From assembly GCF_000967865.1 (NCBI RefSeq), contig NZ_JXRU01000036.1, positions 186,001-250,000 of the forward strand: a stretch of 64,000 bases of DNA, given 5' to 3'. The notes under the pieces were generated by a model. That model did not search any database, was not told the DNA's origin, and worked only from the letters and a program-made list of their open reading frames with translations. This stretch comes from Microbacterium sp. SA39. Its GTDB lineage: Bacteria; Actinomycetota; Actinomycetes; Actinomycetales; Microbacteriaceae. This document shows positions 16,803-25,860 of this stretch, in pieces. The position numbers and the translations under genes are program-made. Each line of letters begins with the position of its first letter. Position 1 is the stretch's first letter.

Positions 16803-17414
16803 ATGCCCTCACCGACCGATGTCCGGATCGTCGATTCGGCCGATGTGTCCCCTGAGGCGAAGATCGGAGCAGGCAGCTCCATCTGGCATCTTGCGCAGGT
16901 GCGCGAGGATGCGCAGCTCGGAGAGAACTGCATCGTGGGGCGCGGCGCCTACATCGGCACCGGGGTGGTGATGGGCGACAACTGCAAGGTGCAGAACTAC
17001 GCTCTCGTCTACGAGCCTGCGAAGCTCGGCGACGGCGTGTTCATCGGTCCCGCGGTGGTGCTCACCAACGACACCTACCCACGCGCGATCAACGCCGACG
17101 GGACGATCAAGAGCGCCCACGACTGGGAGCCCGTCGGGGTCACGATCGAACGCGGCGCCGCCATCGGCGCACGGGCGACCTGTGTCGCCCCCGTCACCAT
17201 CGGCGCCTGGGCGACGGTCGCGGCTGGAGCGGTAGTCGTCAAGGACGTGCCGGCCTATGCGCTCGTCGCCGGCGTTCCCGCACGCCGCATCGGGTGGGTC
17301 GGTGAATCCGGCGTCCCCCTGGCCGCCGGCGAGGACGAGAAGACCTGGGTGTGCCCCTCCACGGGGGCGCGCTACATCGAGACTGACGGAAAACTGATCA
17401 AGGAGACCGTGTGA
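16803..17414 (+). CDS. Hexapeptide-repeat N-acetyltransferase (WbpD/WlbB-like)
   Basis: 203 residues. Imperfect hexapeptide repeats run from about residue 15 to 165 (IGAGSSIWHLAQVREDAQLGENCIVGRGAYIG..., later IGARATCVAPVTIGAWATVAAGAVV), forming a left-handed beta helix. WbpD/WlbB proteins acetylate the 3-amino group of UDP-GlcNAc3NA. The ATG at 16803 has AGGAGA six bases upstream. The next two genes (aminotransferase, dehydrogenase) overlap in series and match the WbpE and WbpB steps, which supports this function over a generic serine or sugar O-acetyltransferase. Confidence 0.8.
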   Translation: MPSPTDVRIVDSADVSPEAKIGAGSSIWHLAQVREDAQLGENCIVGRGAYIGTGVVMGDNCKVQNYALVYEPAKLGDGVFIGPAVVLTNDTYPRAINADGTIKSAHDWEPVGVTIERGAAIGARATCVAPVTIGAWATVAAGAVVVKDVPAYALVAGVPARRIGWVGESGVPLAAGEDEKTWVCPSTGARYIETDGKLIKETV

Positions 17415-18508
17415 GCGAGTTCATTCCCCCCGCAAAGCCGATCATCGGAGATGAAGAGCGCGCCGCTGTCGACCGCGTGATGCGCAGCGGCATGATCGCG
17501 CAGGGCCCGGAGGTCGCGACGTTCGAGAGCGAGTTCTCCGCGCACTTCGTGCCCGGTCGTCCCTCCGTCGCCGTGAACTCCGGCACCGCGGGACTCCACC
17601 TCGGTCTGCTCGCGGCCGGCGTCGGCGCCGGTGACGAGGTCATCGTTCCCTCCTTCACCTTCGCGGCGACGGGCAACTCCGTCGCGTTGACCGGCGGCAC
17701 CCCGGTGTTCGTCGACATCGAGCCGGACACGTTCACGCTCGACCCGGAGGCCGTCGCGGCGGCCATCACACCGAAGACCAAGGGCATCCTCCCGGTCCAC
17801 CTGTACGGCCACCCGGCGCGTATGCGTGAGCTCGAGAAGCTGGCTGCCGAGCGCGGTGTCGCGCTCTACGAGGATGCGGCTCAGGCGCACGGTGCGTCTC
17901 TCGACGGCCGACCCGTCGGCTCATTCGGCGAGTTCGCGATGTTCAGCCTGTACCCGACGAAGAACATGACCAGCGGCGAGGGCGGCATGGTCACGACGGC
18001 GACCGATGAGATCGCGCGCCAGGTCAAGCTGCTGCGCAACCAAGGCATGGAGCGTCAGTACGAGAACGAGGTCATCGGCTTCAACGCCCGCATGACGGAC
18101 ATCCACGCGGCGATCGGCCGCGTGCAGCTGACCAAGGTCGACGCCTGGACGAAGACCCGGCAGGCGAACGCCGCGTTCCTCGACGCCAACCTGCAGGGTG
18201 TCGTCGTGCCGCCGGTCGCCGACGGCGCCGTGCACGTCTACCACCAGTACACGATCCGCGTTCCCGAGGACCGTGACGGCTTCGTCGCGGCGCTGAAGAG
18301 CGAGCACAATGTCGGTGCAGGCGTCTACTACCCGATTCCGAACCACCGCCTGCCCTCGCTGACGCGCTTCGCGCCGGGGCTGGACCTGCCTGAGACGGAG
18401 CGCGCCGCTCGCGAGGTCGCCTCGCTGCCCGTGCACCCGTCGCTCAGCCAGGACGACCTCGAGCGCATCGTCGCGGCGGTCAACGCCGTCGCCGGAGCGG
18501 GTGCCTGA
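17411..18508 (+). CDS. DegT/DnrJ/EryC1/StrS sugar aminotransferase (WbpE-like)
   Basis: 365 residues. A PLP-dependent nucleotide-sugar aminotransferase: SGTAGLHLGLLAAGVGAGDEVIVPSFTF near residues 57-80, EDAAQAHGA with the PLP-ring Asp, and Lys184 in YPTKNMTSGEGG as the Schiff-base residue. In the WbpB/E/D pathway it adds the 3-amino group to UDP-3-keto-GlcNAc-uronic acid with glutamate. The GTG start overlaps the acetyltransferase stop by four bases, and its stop shares one base with the next ATG. Substrate assignment rests on the neighbours. Confidence 0.88.
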   Translation: MSEFIPPAKPIIGDEERAAVDRVMRSGMIAQGPEVATFESEFSAHFVPGRPSVAVNSGTAGLHLGLLAAGVGAGDEVIVPSFTFAATGNSVALTGGTPVFVDIEPDTFTLDPEAVAAAITPKTKGILPVHLYGHPARMRELEKLAAERGVALYEDAAQAHGASLDGRPVGSFGEFAMFSLYPTKNMTSGEGGMVTTATDEIARQVKLLRNQGMERQYENEVIGFNARMTDIHAAIGRVQLTKVDAWTKTRQANAAFLDANLQGVVVPPVADGAVHVYHQYTIRVPEDRDGFVAALKSEHNVGAGVYYPIPNHRLPSLTRFAPGLDLPETERAAREVASLPVHPSLSQDDLERIVAAVNAVAGAGA

Positions 18509-19494
18509 TGGGCAACCTGAGGGCAGGTCTGCTCGGCGTGGGAATGATGGGTCGTCACCACGCCCGTGTGCTGCGCGATGTCGACGGTGTCGATCTCGTC
18601 GCCATCGCCGACCCCGGGGGAGATCCCCACGGCGTCGCCGGGGGGCTCGAAGTCCTTCCCGACATCGACGCCCTCATCGCCGCAGGCATCGACATCGCGG
18701 TCGTCGCCGTGCCGACCCGGTTCCATGAGGACGCAGCGCTCAAGCTCGCAGAGGCGGGGGTTCACACGCTCGTCGAGAAGCCGATCGCGCACGATGTCGA
18801 AGCCGGGCGTCGGATGGCCGACGCCTTCGCGTCGCGCGGGCTCGTCGGCGCCGTCGGCCATGTCGAGCGCTTCAATCCTGCAGTGCAGGAGATGCGGCGA
18901 CGGCTCGAGGGCGGCGATCTCGGAGACGTCTATCAGATCGCGACCCGTCGCCAGAGCACGTTCCCCGCGCGCATCGCGGACGTCGGGGTTGCCAAGGACC
19001 TCGCCTCTCATGACATCGATCTGACCAGTTGGGTCGCGCAGAGCGAGTACAAGACCGTGTTCGCTCAGACAGCACATAAGAGCGGTCGTGAGTTCGAGGA
19101 CATGATCACGATCACCGGTCGGCTGGCCAACGGCGTGATCGTCAATCATCTGGTCAACTGGCTCTCTCCGATGAAGGAGCGCATCACAGTCGTGACCGGC
19201 GATCGCGGCACGTTCATCGCGGACACCGCGACCGGAGACCTCACCTTCTACGCGAACGGGACCATCCCGCTCGAGTGGGAGTCGATCTCGTCTTTCCGCG
19301 GAGTCTCCGAAGGTGATATCACACGATACGCGTTCGCGAAGCGCGAGCCGCTACGCGTCGAGCATGAGGCGTTCCGCGACGCCGTGCTCGGCGAGCCGAG
19401 CGACCTCGTCACCATGGAGCAGGGTCTCCACACCCTCGAGGTCGTCGAAGGTGCGGTCGCCTCGGCCGCCTCCGGCGCCTCGACGGCGTTCTGA
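18508..19494 (+). CDS. Gfo/Idh/MocA family oxidoreductase (WbpB/WlbA-like)
   Basis: 328 residues. An N-terminal NAD-binding Rossmann fold begins with GLLGVGMMGRHHARVL; the conserved EKPIA has Lys91 as the expected catalytic residue; GHVERFNPAV and SHDIDLTSW are family motifs. WbpB/WlbA oxidise the 3-hydroxyl of UDP-GlcNAc-uronate, producing the ketone used by the aminotransferase encoded just before. It overlaps that gene by one base (TGATG). A different nucleotide-sugar substrate is possible. Confidence 0.85.
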   Translation: MGNLRAGLLGVGMMGRHHARVLRDVDGVDLVAIADPGGDPHGVAGGLEVLPDIDALIAAGIDIAVVAVPTRFHEDAALKLAEAGVHTLVEKPIAHDVEAGRRMADAFASRGLVGAVGHVERFNPAVQEMRRRLEGGDLGDVYQIATRRQSTFPARIADVGVAKDLASHDIDLTSWVAQSEYKTVFAQTAHKSGREFEDMITITGRLANGVIVNHLVNWLSPMKERITVVTGDRGTFIADTATGDLTFYANGTIPLEWESISSFRGVSEGDITRYAFAKREPLRVEHEAFRDAVLGEPSDLVTMEQGLHTLEVVEGAVASAASGASTAF

Positions 19495-19500
19495 TCTCGG

Positions 19501-21297
19501 ATGAAGCATCTCTGGTCGGTACTGAAAGACCTCCTCCCGTTGCTCCCCAAGGGTGCGCAGCGGTACTTCGTCGGGTACATGATCGTCACGACGCTGATCA
19601 CCGCGCTCGACGTCGTGGCGATGTCCCTGCTGGCGGTCATGATCGGTCCGGCGCTCACCGGGTCGGCTCTCAAGCTTCCGATCATCGGCGAAGTACCCGC
19701 GGAGAGCCTTCCTCTGCTGGGTCTCAGCGCCTGCGCTCTGATCATCACCAAGTCGGCACTCACCGTCACCGTCCACTGGCTCGCCACTCGCCGCTTCGCT
19801 CGATATGAGCTGGAGATCGGTGACCGGATGTTCAAGGCTTACATCAATTCGAGCTGGGAAGAGCGTTCCAAGCGCTCGGTCGCTGAGATCACCCGCATCG
19901 CGGATGCCGGCATCGCTAACACGATGGCAGGGTTCCTCTTGCCGCTCATGCGCGTGCCGAGCTCCGTCTTCACCTTCATTCTGATCATCGGCGTCCTCTT
20001 CGTCGCGGATCCGATGACGTCCATCATCGCGCTCGTTTATCTCACCGTCGTCGCCCTTCTCGTGCACTTCGTCATCACGCGCCGGACCCTAGAGGCAGCC
20101 CAGGTCAACCTCGAGTTCAGCTACCGCGTCGCGATTCTGATGACCGAGATGCTCGATGCACTCAAGGAGCTCAGCCTTCGCAATCGACTCTCCGAGGTCG
20201 CAGACCTCGTGTCGACCAACCGGCAGCGCTCGGTACGTGCGCGTGCGAACGGGTCCTTCCTCGGCGTGGTTCCCGGCTTCGTCTTCGAATCGGCTCTCAT
20301 CGGTGGAGTGATCCTCATCGGCGCGGTGGCGTTCGCGCAGAACGGACTCGCGGGTGCCCTCTCCTCCGTGGCCCTGTTCGCAGCGACCGGCTTCCGGCTG
20401 ATTCCGGCGATCAACGGCGTTCAGGGCGGTCTGGTGCAGGGTGTCGCGAGCATTCCCTCCGCTCGCGACGTCATCGGCGACCTGACGGCGGCCGAGGCCG
20501 ACATGAAGAGCTCGCAGGCTCCGGCTGACACCATGGAGCTGTCGGCCAGTCCGCGGGAGCTGCGTCTCTCGGACGTCCGCTTCCACTACCCGCACACGAC
20601 GGAGGACGTCATCCGCGGGATGTCGCTCACGATTCCGCTCGGCAGTTCGCTCGGCATCGTGGGCCCGTCGGGGGCGGGAAAATCGACGCTCATCGATCTG
20701 ATCCTCGGGCTCAGCCAGGCGTCCTCTGGCGAGATCTCCATCGACGGGGCCCCATTGCGGTCGGTGCTGCGGCAGTGGCGAGGGCGCGTCGGGTATGTTC
20801 CGCAGAAGGTTGCCCTCTTCGACGGCACCATCGCGCAGAACGTCGCCCTCACCTGGACGGACGAGGTCGATGAGGAACGGGTGCTCCGCGCGCTGGAGCG
20901 CGCACAGCTCGGAAGTCTCATCGCCTCCCGCGCCGGCGGCATCCATGAGCGCATCGGTGAACGCGGTGTCTCGCTGTCCGGCGGGCAGCAACAGCGCCTC
21001 GGCATCGCCCGAGCGCTTTACACCGATCCGCTGGTGCTCGTGCTGGACGAGGCGACGAGTTCTCTCGACACGAAGACCGAGGACGAGGTGACGAAGTCCA
21101 TCCGCTCGCTCCAGGGTGAGGTCACGCTCATCTCCGTCGCGCACCGTCTGTCGACGATCAAGGACTACGACCGTGTCTGCTACCTGGACGAGGGTGTCAT
21201 CGCGGCGTCGGGGTCCTTCCACGAGGTCGCGAAAAGTCTTCCGGCTTTCGCCGAGCAAGTCTTCCTCGCAGGGCTCGCGCGCGACGCGCAGGAGTGA
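19501..21297 (+). CDS. ABC exporter, fused permease-ATPase (PglK-like lipid-linked oligosaccharide flippase)
   Basis: 598 residues. Six transmembrane helices (residues 20-310) are fused to a nucleotide-binding domain with Walker A GPSGAGKST (about 388-396), signature LSGGQQQR (about 491), Walker B VLVLDEATSSLD and switch His in VAHRLS. This type I exporter plan matches PglK, MsbA and multidrug exporters. Its position six bases after the amino-sugar genes and before glycosyltransferases suggests it flips a lipid-linked glycan. No clear Shine-Dalgarno; it probably depends on the upstream genes. Confidence 0.85.
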   Translation: MKHLWSVLKDLLPLLPKGAQRYFVGYMIVTTLITALDVVAMSLLAVMIGPALTGSALKLPIIGEVPAESLPLLGLSACALIITKSALTVTVHWLATRRFARYELEIGDRMFKAYINSSWEERSKRSVAEITRIADAGIANTMAGFLLPLMRVPSSVFTFILIIGVLFVADPMTSIIALVYLTVVALLVHFVITRRTLEAAQVNLEFSYRVAILMTEMLDALKELSLRNRLSEVADLVSTNRQRSVRARANGSFLGVVPGFVFESALIGGVILIGAVAFAQNGLAGALSSVALFAATGFRLIPAINGVQGGLVQGVASIPSARDVIGDLTAAEADMKSSQAPADTMELSASPRELRLSDVRFHYPHTTEDVIRGMSLTIPLGSSLGIVGPSGAGKSTLIDLILGLSQASSGEISIDGAPLRSVLRQWRGRVGYVPQKVALFDGTIAQNVALTWTDEVDEERVLRALERAQLGSLIASRAGGIHERIGERGVSLSGGQQQRLGIARALYTDPLVLVLDEATSSLDTKTEDEVTKSIRSLQGEVTLISVAHRLSTIKDYDRVCYLDEGVIAASGSFHEVAKSLPAFAEQVFLAGLARDAQE

Positions 21298-21304
21298 TTC
21301 TGGG

Positions 21305-22408
21305 TCAGGCGGAAGCAGCGCGCACGCCGGCGCCCAGTGTTCGCAGTGGCGCCTGTCGATGTAGCACGGACAACGGGTTCCGCGGTAGCAGCGCCGCTGC
21401 AGACCGATAGCGCGAGCGCGCCGCCAGAAGCTCGTCGAGTTCGTCATCGTCGACATGCGGCGACTGGAGAGCGTCGAGCACGCGCCGGTCGGCGACCGAC
21501 AGCAGGGACAATGCGCTCGGCGCCATCCGCACCAGTCGTTCCAGCACGGACCTGAATGGATCCGCCTGTGCCCGCACGCCTCCGCCTTGAGCAAGGTGCG
21601 CGCGAAGCACATCGAAGAAATGCATCCGGATCAACTTCACGACCAGCGCCTCACGCGCTGTGCGCCCGGCGGTCGCGAACCAGTCCAAGTCCTCGATCGC
21701 GTCGAGGAACCGGAAGTCCTCGGCTACAGGACGCGGCGCCGCTGTGACCCGGTCGTCAGCGTCGTCGTTGATGAGGTAGCCGGGGCCGTGCAGGTCGTAG
21801 GCGATCTGCGCGCCGCTGTTCCACAGCGCCGTCGAATATGCGAGGTCCTCCCCGGACTGGAGGCCTTCGGAGAAGCGCAGCGCGCCGAACCTCTGCCGGT
21901 CGATGAGACCTACCGGAGCGCTCCGGTAGGAGAGACGGTCCTTGCGGGGATCCAGAGCGCGGGTTCGCCGTCCGCCGCGCACCGGTGGGTAGGGATCGGT
22001 CCGCCCGTCCGGGAGCACGATCCGGGCTATCACGACCTCCGCGCGGCTGGCGCGCTGCAGCGCGAGCCAGGAATCGATAGCACCGGGGGAGAGTTCGTCG
22101 TCGGAACCCATGACCGACAGGAAGCGTGCATCCGAATGGGAGAGGCCGTGGTTCATCGGCCCGGCGGGCGAATGGATGTCGTCTCGCAACTCGAGCAGGC
22201 GCACGCGCGCGTGCTCTGCATACGACCCGAGGTGCGAACGGATGACGTCGGCACCGATGTTGTGCGCTATCACGTTGACCCGCACGTCCGCGTGTGTGTG
22301 ATCGACCACAGAAGCTACCGCTCTGGCGATGGGCCTTGTCGGCGAATGAACCGGGATGATCAAATCGACGAGCGGATGCGGCGCGTGCGTCGGCATGGCG
22401 TTCGTCAT
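21305..22408 (-). CDS. Glycosyltransferase family 2 (paralog A of a tandem pair)
   Basis: 367 residues. VDLIIPVHSPTRPIARAV opens a GT-A domain; MGSDDELSPGAIDSW carries the acidic metal-binding motif, and GLQSGEDLAYS is an acceptor-side motif. It shares IHSPAGPMN-GL, the SDDE motif, YRSAP-GLI and a C-terminal LLPRNP...HRQAP-RTL with the next gene upstream on this strand, so the two are duplicates. ATG 22408 overlaps that gene's stop (ATGA). Donor unknown. It converges with the ABC exporter gene seven bases away. Confidence 0.85.
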   Translation of the reverse strand: MTNAMPTHAPHPLVDLIIPVHSPTRPIARAVASVVDHTHADVRVNVIAHNIGADVIRSHLGSYAEHARVRLLELRDDIHSPAGPMNHGLSHSDARFLSVMGSDDELSPGAIDSWLALQRASRAEVVIARIVLPDGRTDPYPPVRGGRRTRALDPRKDRLSYRSAPVGLIDRQRFGALRFSEGLQSGEDLAYSTALWNSGAQIAYDLHGPGYLINDDADDRVTAAPRPVAEDFRFLDAIEDLDWFATAGRTAREALVVKLIRMHFFDVLRAHLAQGGGVRAQADPFRSVLERLVRMAPSALSLLSVADRRVLDALQSPHVDDDELDELLAARSRYRSAAALLPRNPLSVLHRQAPLRTLGAGVRAASA

Positions 22409-23466
22409 GCGACCGTGGCCCGCAGCGTGCGGTACGGCGCCTGACGATGGAACGCGATGAAGGGATTGCGGGGGAGCAGCGCGTCGGGCGAGCGCCCCCA
22501 CCGCGCCGAGAGGAGCGCCAGGATGTGCGCCTCATCGACTTCGGGTGCACGCATCGCCGCGATGATCGCTCGATCGACACGCGAAAGGAGCGCGGTCGTG
22601 CCCGGCGCGAATTCCTCGACCTGCCCGATCACGGCGTCGAGTGCTTCGCGATGGGCGACCAGCCCCTCGGCGCTGTGCAGACGAATCAGGATGGCGTCGA
22701 AGAGATGGATTCGAAGGGTCTTCACGCCGAGGGCGCGTCGCTGAGACCTGTTCAGGCGCGGGAACCAATCGGAGCCCATGATCGCGTTCACGAAAGCGAA
22801 GTCTTCGGCGACGGAGCGTCCGGCCGACGTGACGCGGTCTTCTCCGTCTTCGTGGACGTAGTAGCCGGGAGCGGCGCGATCGTACGCGATGTGCGAGCCG
22901 GTGAACCACAGAGCCGCCGTGAACTCCAGGTCTTCTCCTGATCCCAGCCCCGGAGTGAAGCGCAGCTCCCCGAAGTGTTCGCGCGAGATCAGGCCGAGCG
23001 GAGCGCTCCGATACGCGAGTCGGTCCTTCACCGCGTCGAGGTCGCGCGTGCGGCCTCGGCGGGTCGGAGGAAGCGGATCCGGGCCAGCCGATTGGCGGTC
23101 GATGCGCGCGAGGACGGTACTGGCGCCCGTCTCCCGTGCGATCCCCAGCCAGGAGTCCAATGCTCCCGGGGCGAACTCGTCATCCGAACCGAGGAGCGCG
23201 ACGTAAGGGGCCGTCGCCGCATCCAACCCGCGGTTCATCGGCCCAGCCGGGGAATGGATGCCATCGACGAGATCGAGCAGCATCACACCTGTGTGGTCGG
23301 CGAACACCCCGAGCTGGTCACGGATCTCGCCGACGTCGATGTTATGGGCGACGACGATCGCGCGCACCCCGGCGTTCACGCCGTCCAGCACGGAGGCGAC
23401 CGCCCGTCGGATCGGACGAGACGCCGAATGCACAGCGATGACCACGTCGATGTCGTATTGCTTCAT
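22405..23466 (-). CDS. Glycosyltransferase family 2 (paralog B of a tandem pair)
   Basis: 353 residues. IDVVIAVHSASRPIRRAVASVL begins the GT-A fold; LLGSDDEFAPGALDSW is the metal-site motif and GLGSGEDLEFT follows. The C-terminal 130 residues are helical and match those of paralog A. ATG 23466 is chosen because the family N-terminus starts there and a TAGAAT -10 box ends seven bases upstream, overlapping the stop codon of the previous gene. A long extension further upstream lies over that gene and is spurious. Donor and acceptor unknown. Confidence 0.85.
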   Translation of the reverse strand: MKQYDIDVVIAVHSASRPIRRAVASVLDGVNAGVRAIVVAHNIDVGEIRDQLGVFADHTGVMLLDLVDGIHSPAGPMNRGLDAATAPYVALLGSDDEFAPGALDSWLGIARETGASTVLARIDRQSAGPDPLPPTRRGRTRDLDAVKDRLAYRSAPLGLISREHFGELRFTPGLGSGEDLEFTAALWFTGSHIAYDRAAPGYYVHEDGEDRVTSAGRSVAEDFAFVNAIMGSDWFPRLNRSQRRALGVKTLRIHLFDAILIRLHSAEGLVAHREALDAVIGQVEEFAPGTTALLSRVDRAIIAAMRAPEVDEAHILALLSARWGRSPDALLPRNPFIAFHRQAPYRTLRATVA

Positions 23467-23473
23467 CACGATG

Positions 23474-23479
23474 ATTCTA
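23474..23479 (-). promoter_or_regulatory. -10 box (TAGAAT) made partly of the upstream stop codon
   Basis: On the minus strand TAGAAT spans 23479-23474; its first three bases are the TAG stop of the gene at 23477-24703. Seven bases separate it from ATG 23466. It predicts an internal leaderless promoter. Confidence 0.45.
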
Positions 23480-24703
23480 TGGCGTCGCGTCGATCCAGCC
23501 GGACAGGAGGGCGCGCGCGCTCGCTTCGCCCGAGTGCACAGCAGTTGTGAACGCCGGACCTGTTGCAGCGAACTCTCGCGCAGACTCGGGATCCCGGATG
23601 ATATCGGCGAGGACATCCGCCAGAGTATCGGGAGTCGCCTCGATGATCGGCAGCGCGAGGCCCGTGGCTTCGAGGACCCGATCTCGGACAGCGGGCAGAA
23701 CGTGCCCGACGACCACCCGGCCGGCCGCCATCGCTTCACAGGCCGCGACGCCGTAGGAACCGAGGCGGAACTGGTCGAGCACGATATCCGCATCCGCATA
23801 GATCGCTGGCATGTTGGCGGCGGCGGCCCCGACGACCACGCGGTACTCGAGATCTCCGTCGTTGCGGAGAGGCGCCAGAGCGCCGTCGATCAGATGGCTG
23901 CCCTTCTGCACGGCGGAGCTGGACGCGTGAATCACGAGGGGCGTGCCGGACTCGAACGGCCCCGCCGCCGAAGCGAAACGGGCGGTGTCCACGACGACCG
24001 GGCACCAGGTCGCCCATGGGACATCGTCGAGGAGATCCGGGGTGGAGACGAACGTGGGCAGGGGAATGGCTCGAAGGAGGGCGAGGTTTCTCTCGGCGTC
24101 GGCTTGCAGGGTGGATGTCCGGGGGTCATCCGGGTACGGCGACCACGGAGTCCTTCGGGCGTGCGCCGCCGGATCGCGGATGTCAGTGCCATGGCACAGG
24201 TAGGCGACCGAGAGGTTCGCGGCCTCCAGAGCGGCGATCTCGGTGCGGACATCCCGATCGAAGCGGCGACCGAAGAGGGGTCGCTCGGCTTCGATGAGCA
24301 GGTGGGTGAAACGACGCGCTGCCTCCCACTCAGCCTCCGCCCATGGCAGGGAGGCGTTCACGGCGGCGATCGGCACAGTGGTGTCCGCGGGGAAGCGAAA
24401 GCCGCCCGGCAGCTCGATGGCGACGCTGCGCGCACCGACGCGGAGGTCTTCGGCTTCGACGGCGCGCGCCCATGCGAACGCCTGTCCCGAATAGTTCGTC
24501 GGGCCGATGTAGAGACGGATCTCGGTGTCCGGCACGGTGGTCACGGCGACATCCGTGCCCGCGCCGAGCAGGCGTGAGGCGAGCCGCCCGATCACGCCGT
24601 CCGGATCTCTCGCGACCGACTCCATCGCGCGGTTCATCCACGCGGGCAGCGAGGAGCGGTGGCGCATGAGCCAATCGGTGGCGGCAGCGAAGAACCTCGA
24701 CAT
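23477..24703 (-). CDS. Glycosyltransferase, GT-B type (family copy 1 of 3)
   Basis: 408 residues. Shares an N-terminal IGPTNYSGQ...WARA motif, THLLIEAERPLFGRR, HGTDIRDP, FVSTPDLLDD and the C-terminal DQFRLGSYGVAACEAMAAGRVVVGHV with the two genes at 25861 and 27023. The C-terminal part resembles GT4 nucleotide-sugar sites (E-A-M-A-A-G). The HGTD motif with the preceding beta strand may be acceptor-related. All three are in one run with a canonical GT4 gene between copies 1 and 2. Donors unknown. Confidence 0.78.
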   Translation of the reverse strand: MSRFFAAATDWLMRHRSSLPAWMNRAMESVARDPDGVIGRLASRLLGAGTDVAVTTVPDTEIRLYIGPTNYSGQAFAWARAVEAEDLRVGARSVAIELPGGFRFPADTTVPIAAVNASLPWAEAEWEAARRFTHLLIEAERPLFGRRFDRDVRTEIAALEAANLSVAYLCHGTDIRDPAAHARRTPWSPYPDDPRTSTLQADAERNLALLRAIPLPTFVSTPDLLDDVPWATWCPVVVDTARFASAAGPFESGTPLVIHASSSAVQKGSHLIDGALAPLRNDGDLEYRVVVGAAAANMPAIYADADIVLDQFRLGSYGVAACEAMAAGRVVVGHVLPAVRDRVLEATGLALPIIEATPDTLADVLADIIRDPESAREFAATGPAFTTAVHSGEASARALLSGWIDATP

Positions 24704-24704
24704 G

Positions 24705-25859
24705 TCATCGTCTCCGGACTACGGATCGGAGCGCGTCCGCCACGCGACGTGCCACAGCCGCCATGGAGTGCTCCTCAGCGGCCCACGCGCCCAGGGCGAG
24801 GCGCTGCCCCTGCGTGCTGGGGGCATCCGCAAGTTCCGTCATGGCCGCGGCGATGTCCGTCGCGTCGTACTCGCAGGCGACCCCGGCTCTGACTCGGATG
24901 TTCGCCTCGTCGACGAGTGCCGCTGTCGGCCCCGGCCCCGCGAAGATCACGGGGCACCCCGTGGAGAAGGAGGAGAAGACCTTCGAGGCGTAGGAGTACC
25001 CGTACACCGTGCTGGGCTTGATCGTCGCGAGGCTGGCAACCGCGGATGCCAGGTGCGGCACCAGTTCGGCGGGAGGGATCGGGTCGAGGTACTCGATGCT
25101 CTCCTCGACGCCGAGCTCTTTCGCCCTCGCCTCGACGACGGGACGCTCGCTGCCGTTGCCGATGAATCGGAGCACGAAGCCCGGATGAGCGGGCAGGAAC
25201 TCTGCGAACGCGTCGACGAGAATCTCGGCGCCATGCGAAGGAGAGTAGCTGCCGGCGTAGACGAACGACCGCGCAGGTTCGGCGATCGCGGCGGGGAACT
25301 CCTTCGTGTCCGCACCGAATCCGGTGACGGTGACGGGCCGGTCGACTCTCAGGTCGCGCAGTCGATGGACGACGCCCTGGGAAATCGTCACGATGTGTGC
25401 GGAACCGCGAAGAGCGAAGCGTTCCATGACACGCACGACGGCCACCACGACGGACGAGACCGGCTCGAGCTGTGCGGCATCCGACCACACATCGGCCGCG
25501 TCGTACACGTAGGGAATGCGGCGAAGAGCGCAGACCACCCGCACGACGACCCCGCTCGTGGGCGGGGGTTCTACGAAGACGACATCGGGTCGGCGTACGA
25601 ACAGCAGACGGAACGCGAGCGGGATGTCGAAGCTGAGGTAGGGGATGTATCCGCGGACATAGCCGTTCGCGTCGCGTAGGACGGGGAACGTGCGCACGCG
25701 TTCGCCGCGCGTTTCCGCTGCCATGCCGCGCGGCGGTGCCGCGGTGATGACGTCGACCTCGTCACCCCGTGCGAGCAACTCGTCCGCGACCGCTCCCAGA
25801 TAGAGTGACGCGGCTGCCGGCTCCGGTCGGTAGATGCGTGAGACGATGGCGACTCTCAT
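24705..25859 (-). CDS. Glycosyltransferase family 4
   Basis: 384 residues. MRVAIVSRIYRPEPAAASLYLGAVADELLARG is a typical GT4 (WbuB-like) N-terminus; DAADVWSDAA, the YAGSYSPSHGAEILVDAF start of the donor domain, and VFSSFSTGCPVIFAGPG follow. GT4 enzymes of this group often transfer N-acetylfucosamine or similar sugars to lipid-linked acceptors; the donor here is not assignable. The start at 25859 puts MRVAIVSR at the N-terminus and leaves one base to the previous gene. It separates copies 1 and 2 of the neighbouring GT-B family. Confidence 0.87.
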   Translation of the reverse strand: MRVAIVSRIYRPEPAAASLYLGAVADELLARGDEVDVITAAPPRGMAAETRGERVRTFPVLRDANGYVRGYIPYLSFDIPLAFRLLFVRRPDVVFVEPPPTSGVVVRVVCALRRIPYVYDAADVWSDAAQLEPVSSVVVAVVRVMERFALRGSAHIVTISQGVVHRLRDLRVDRPVTVTGFGADTKEFPAAIAEPARSFVYAGSYSPSHGAEILVDAFAEFLPAHPGFVLRFIGNGSERPVVEARAKELGVEESIEYLDPIPPAELVPHLASAVASLATIKPSTVYGYSYASKVFSSFSTGCPVIFAGPGPTAALVDEANIRVRAGVACEYDATDIAAAMTELADAPSTQGQRLALGAWAAEEHSMAAVARRVADALRSVVRRR

Positions 25860-25860
25860 C

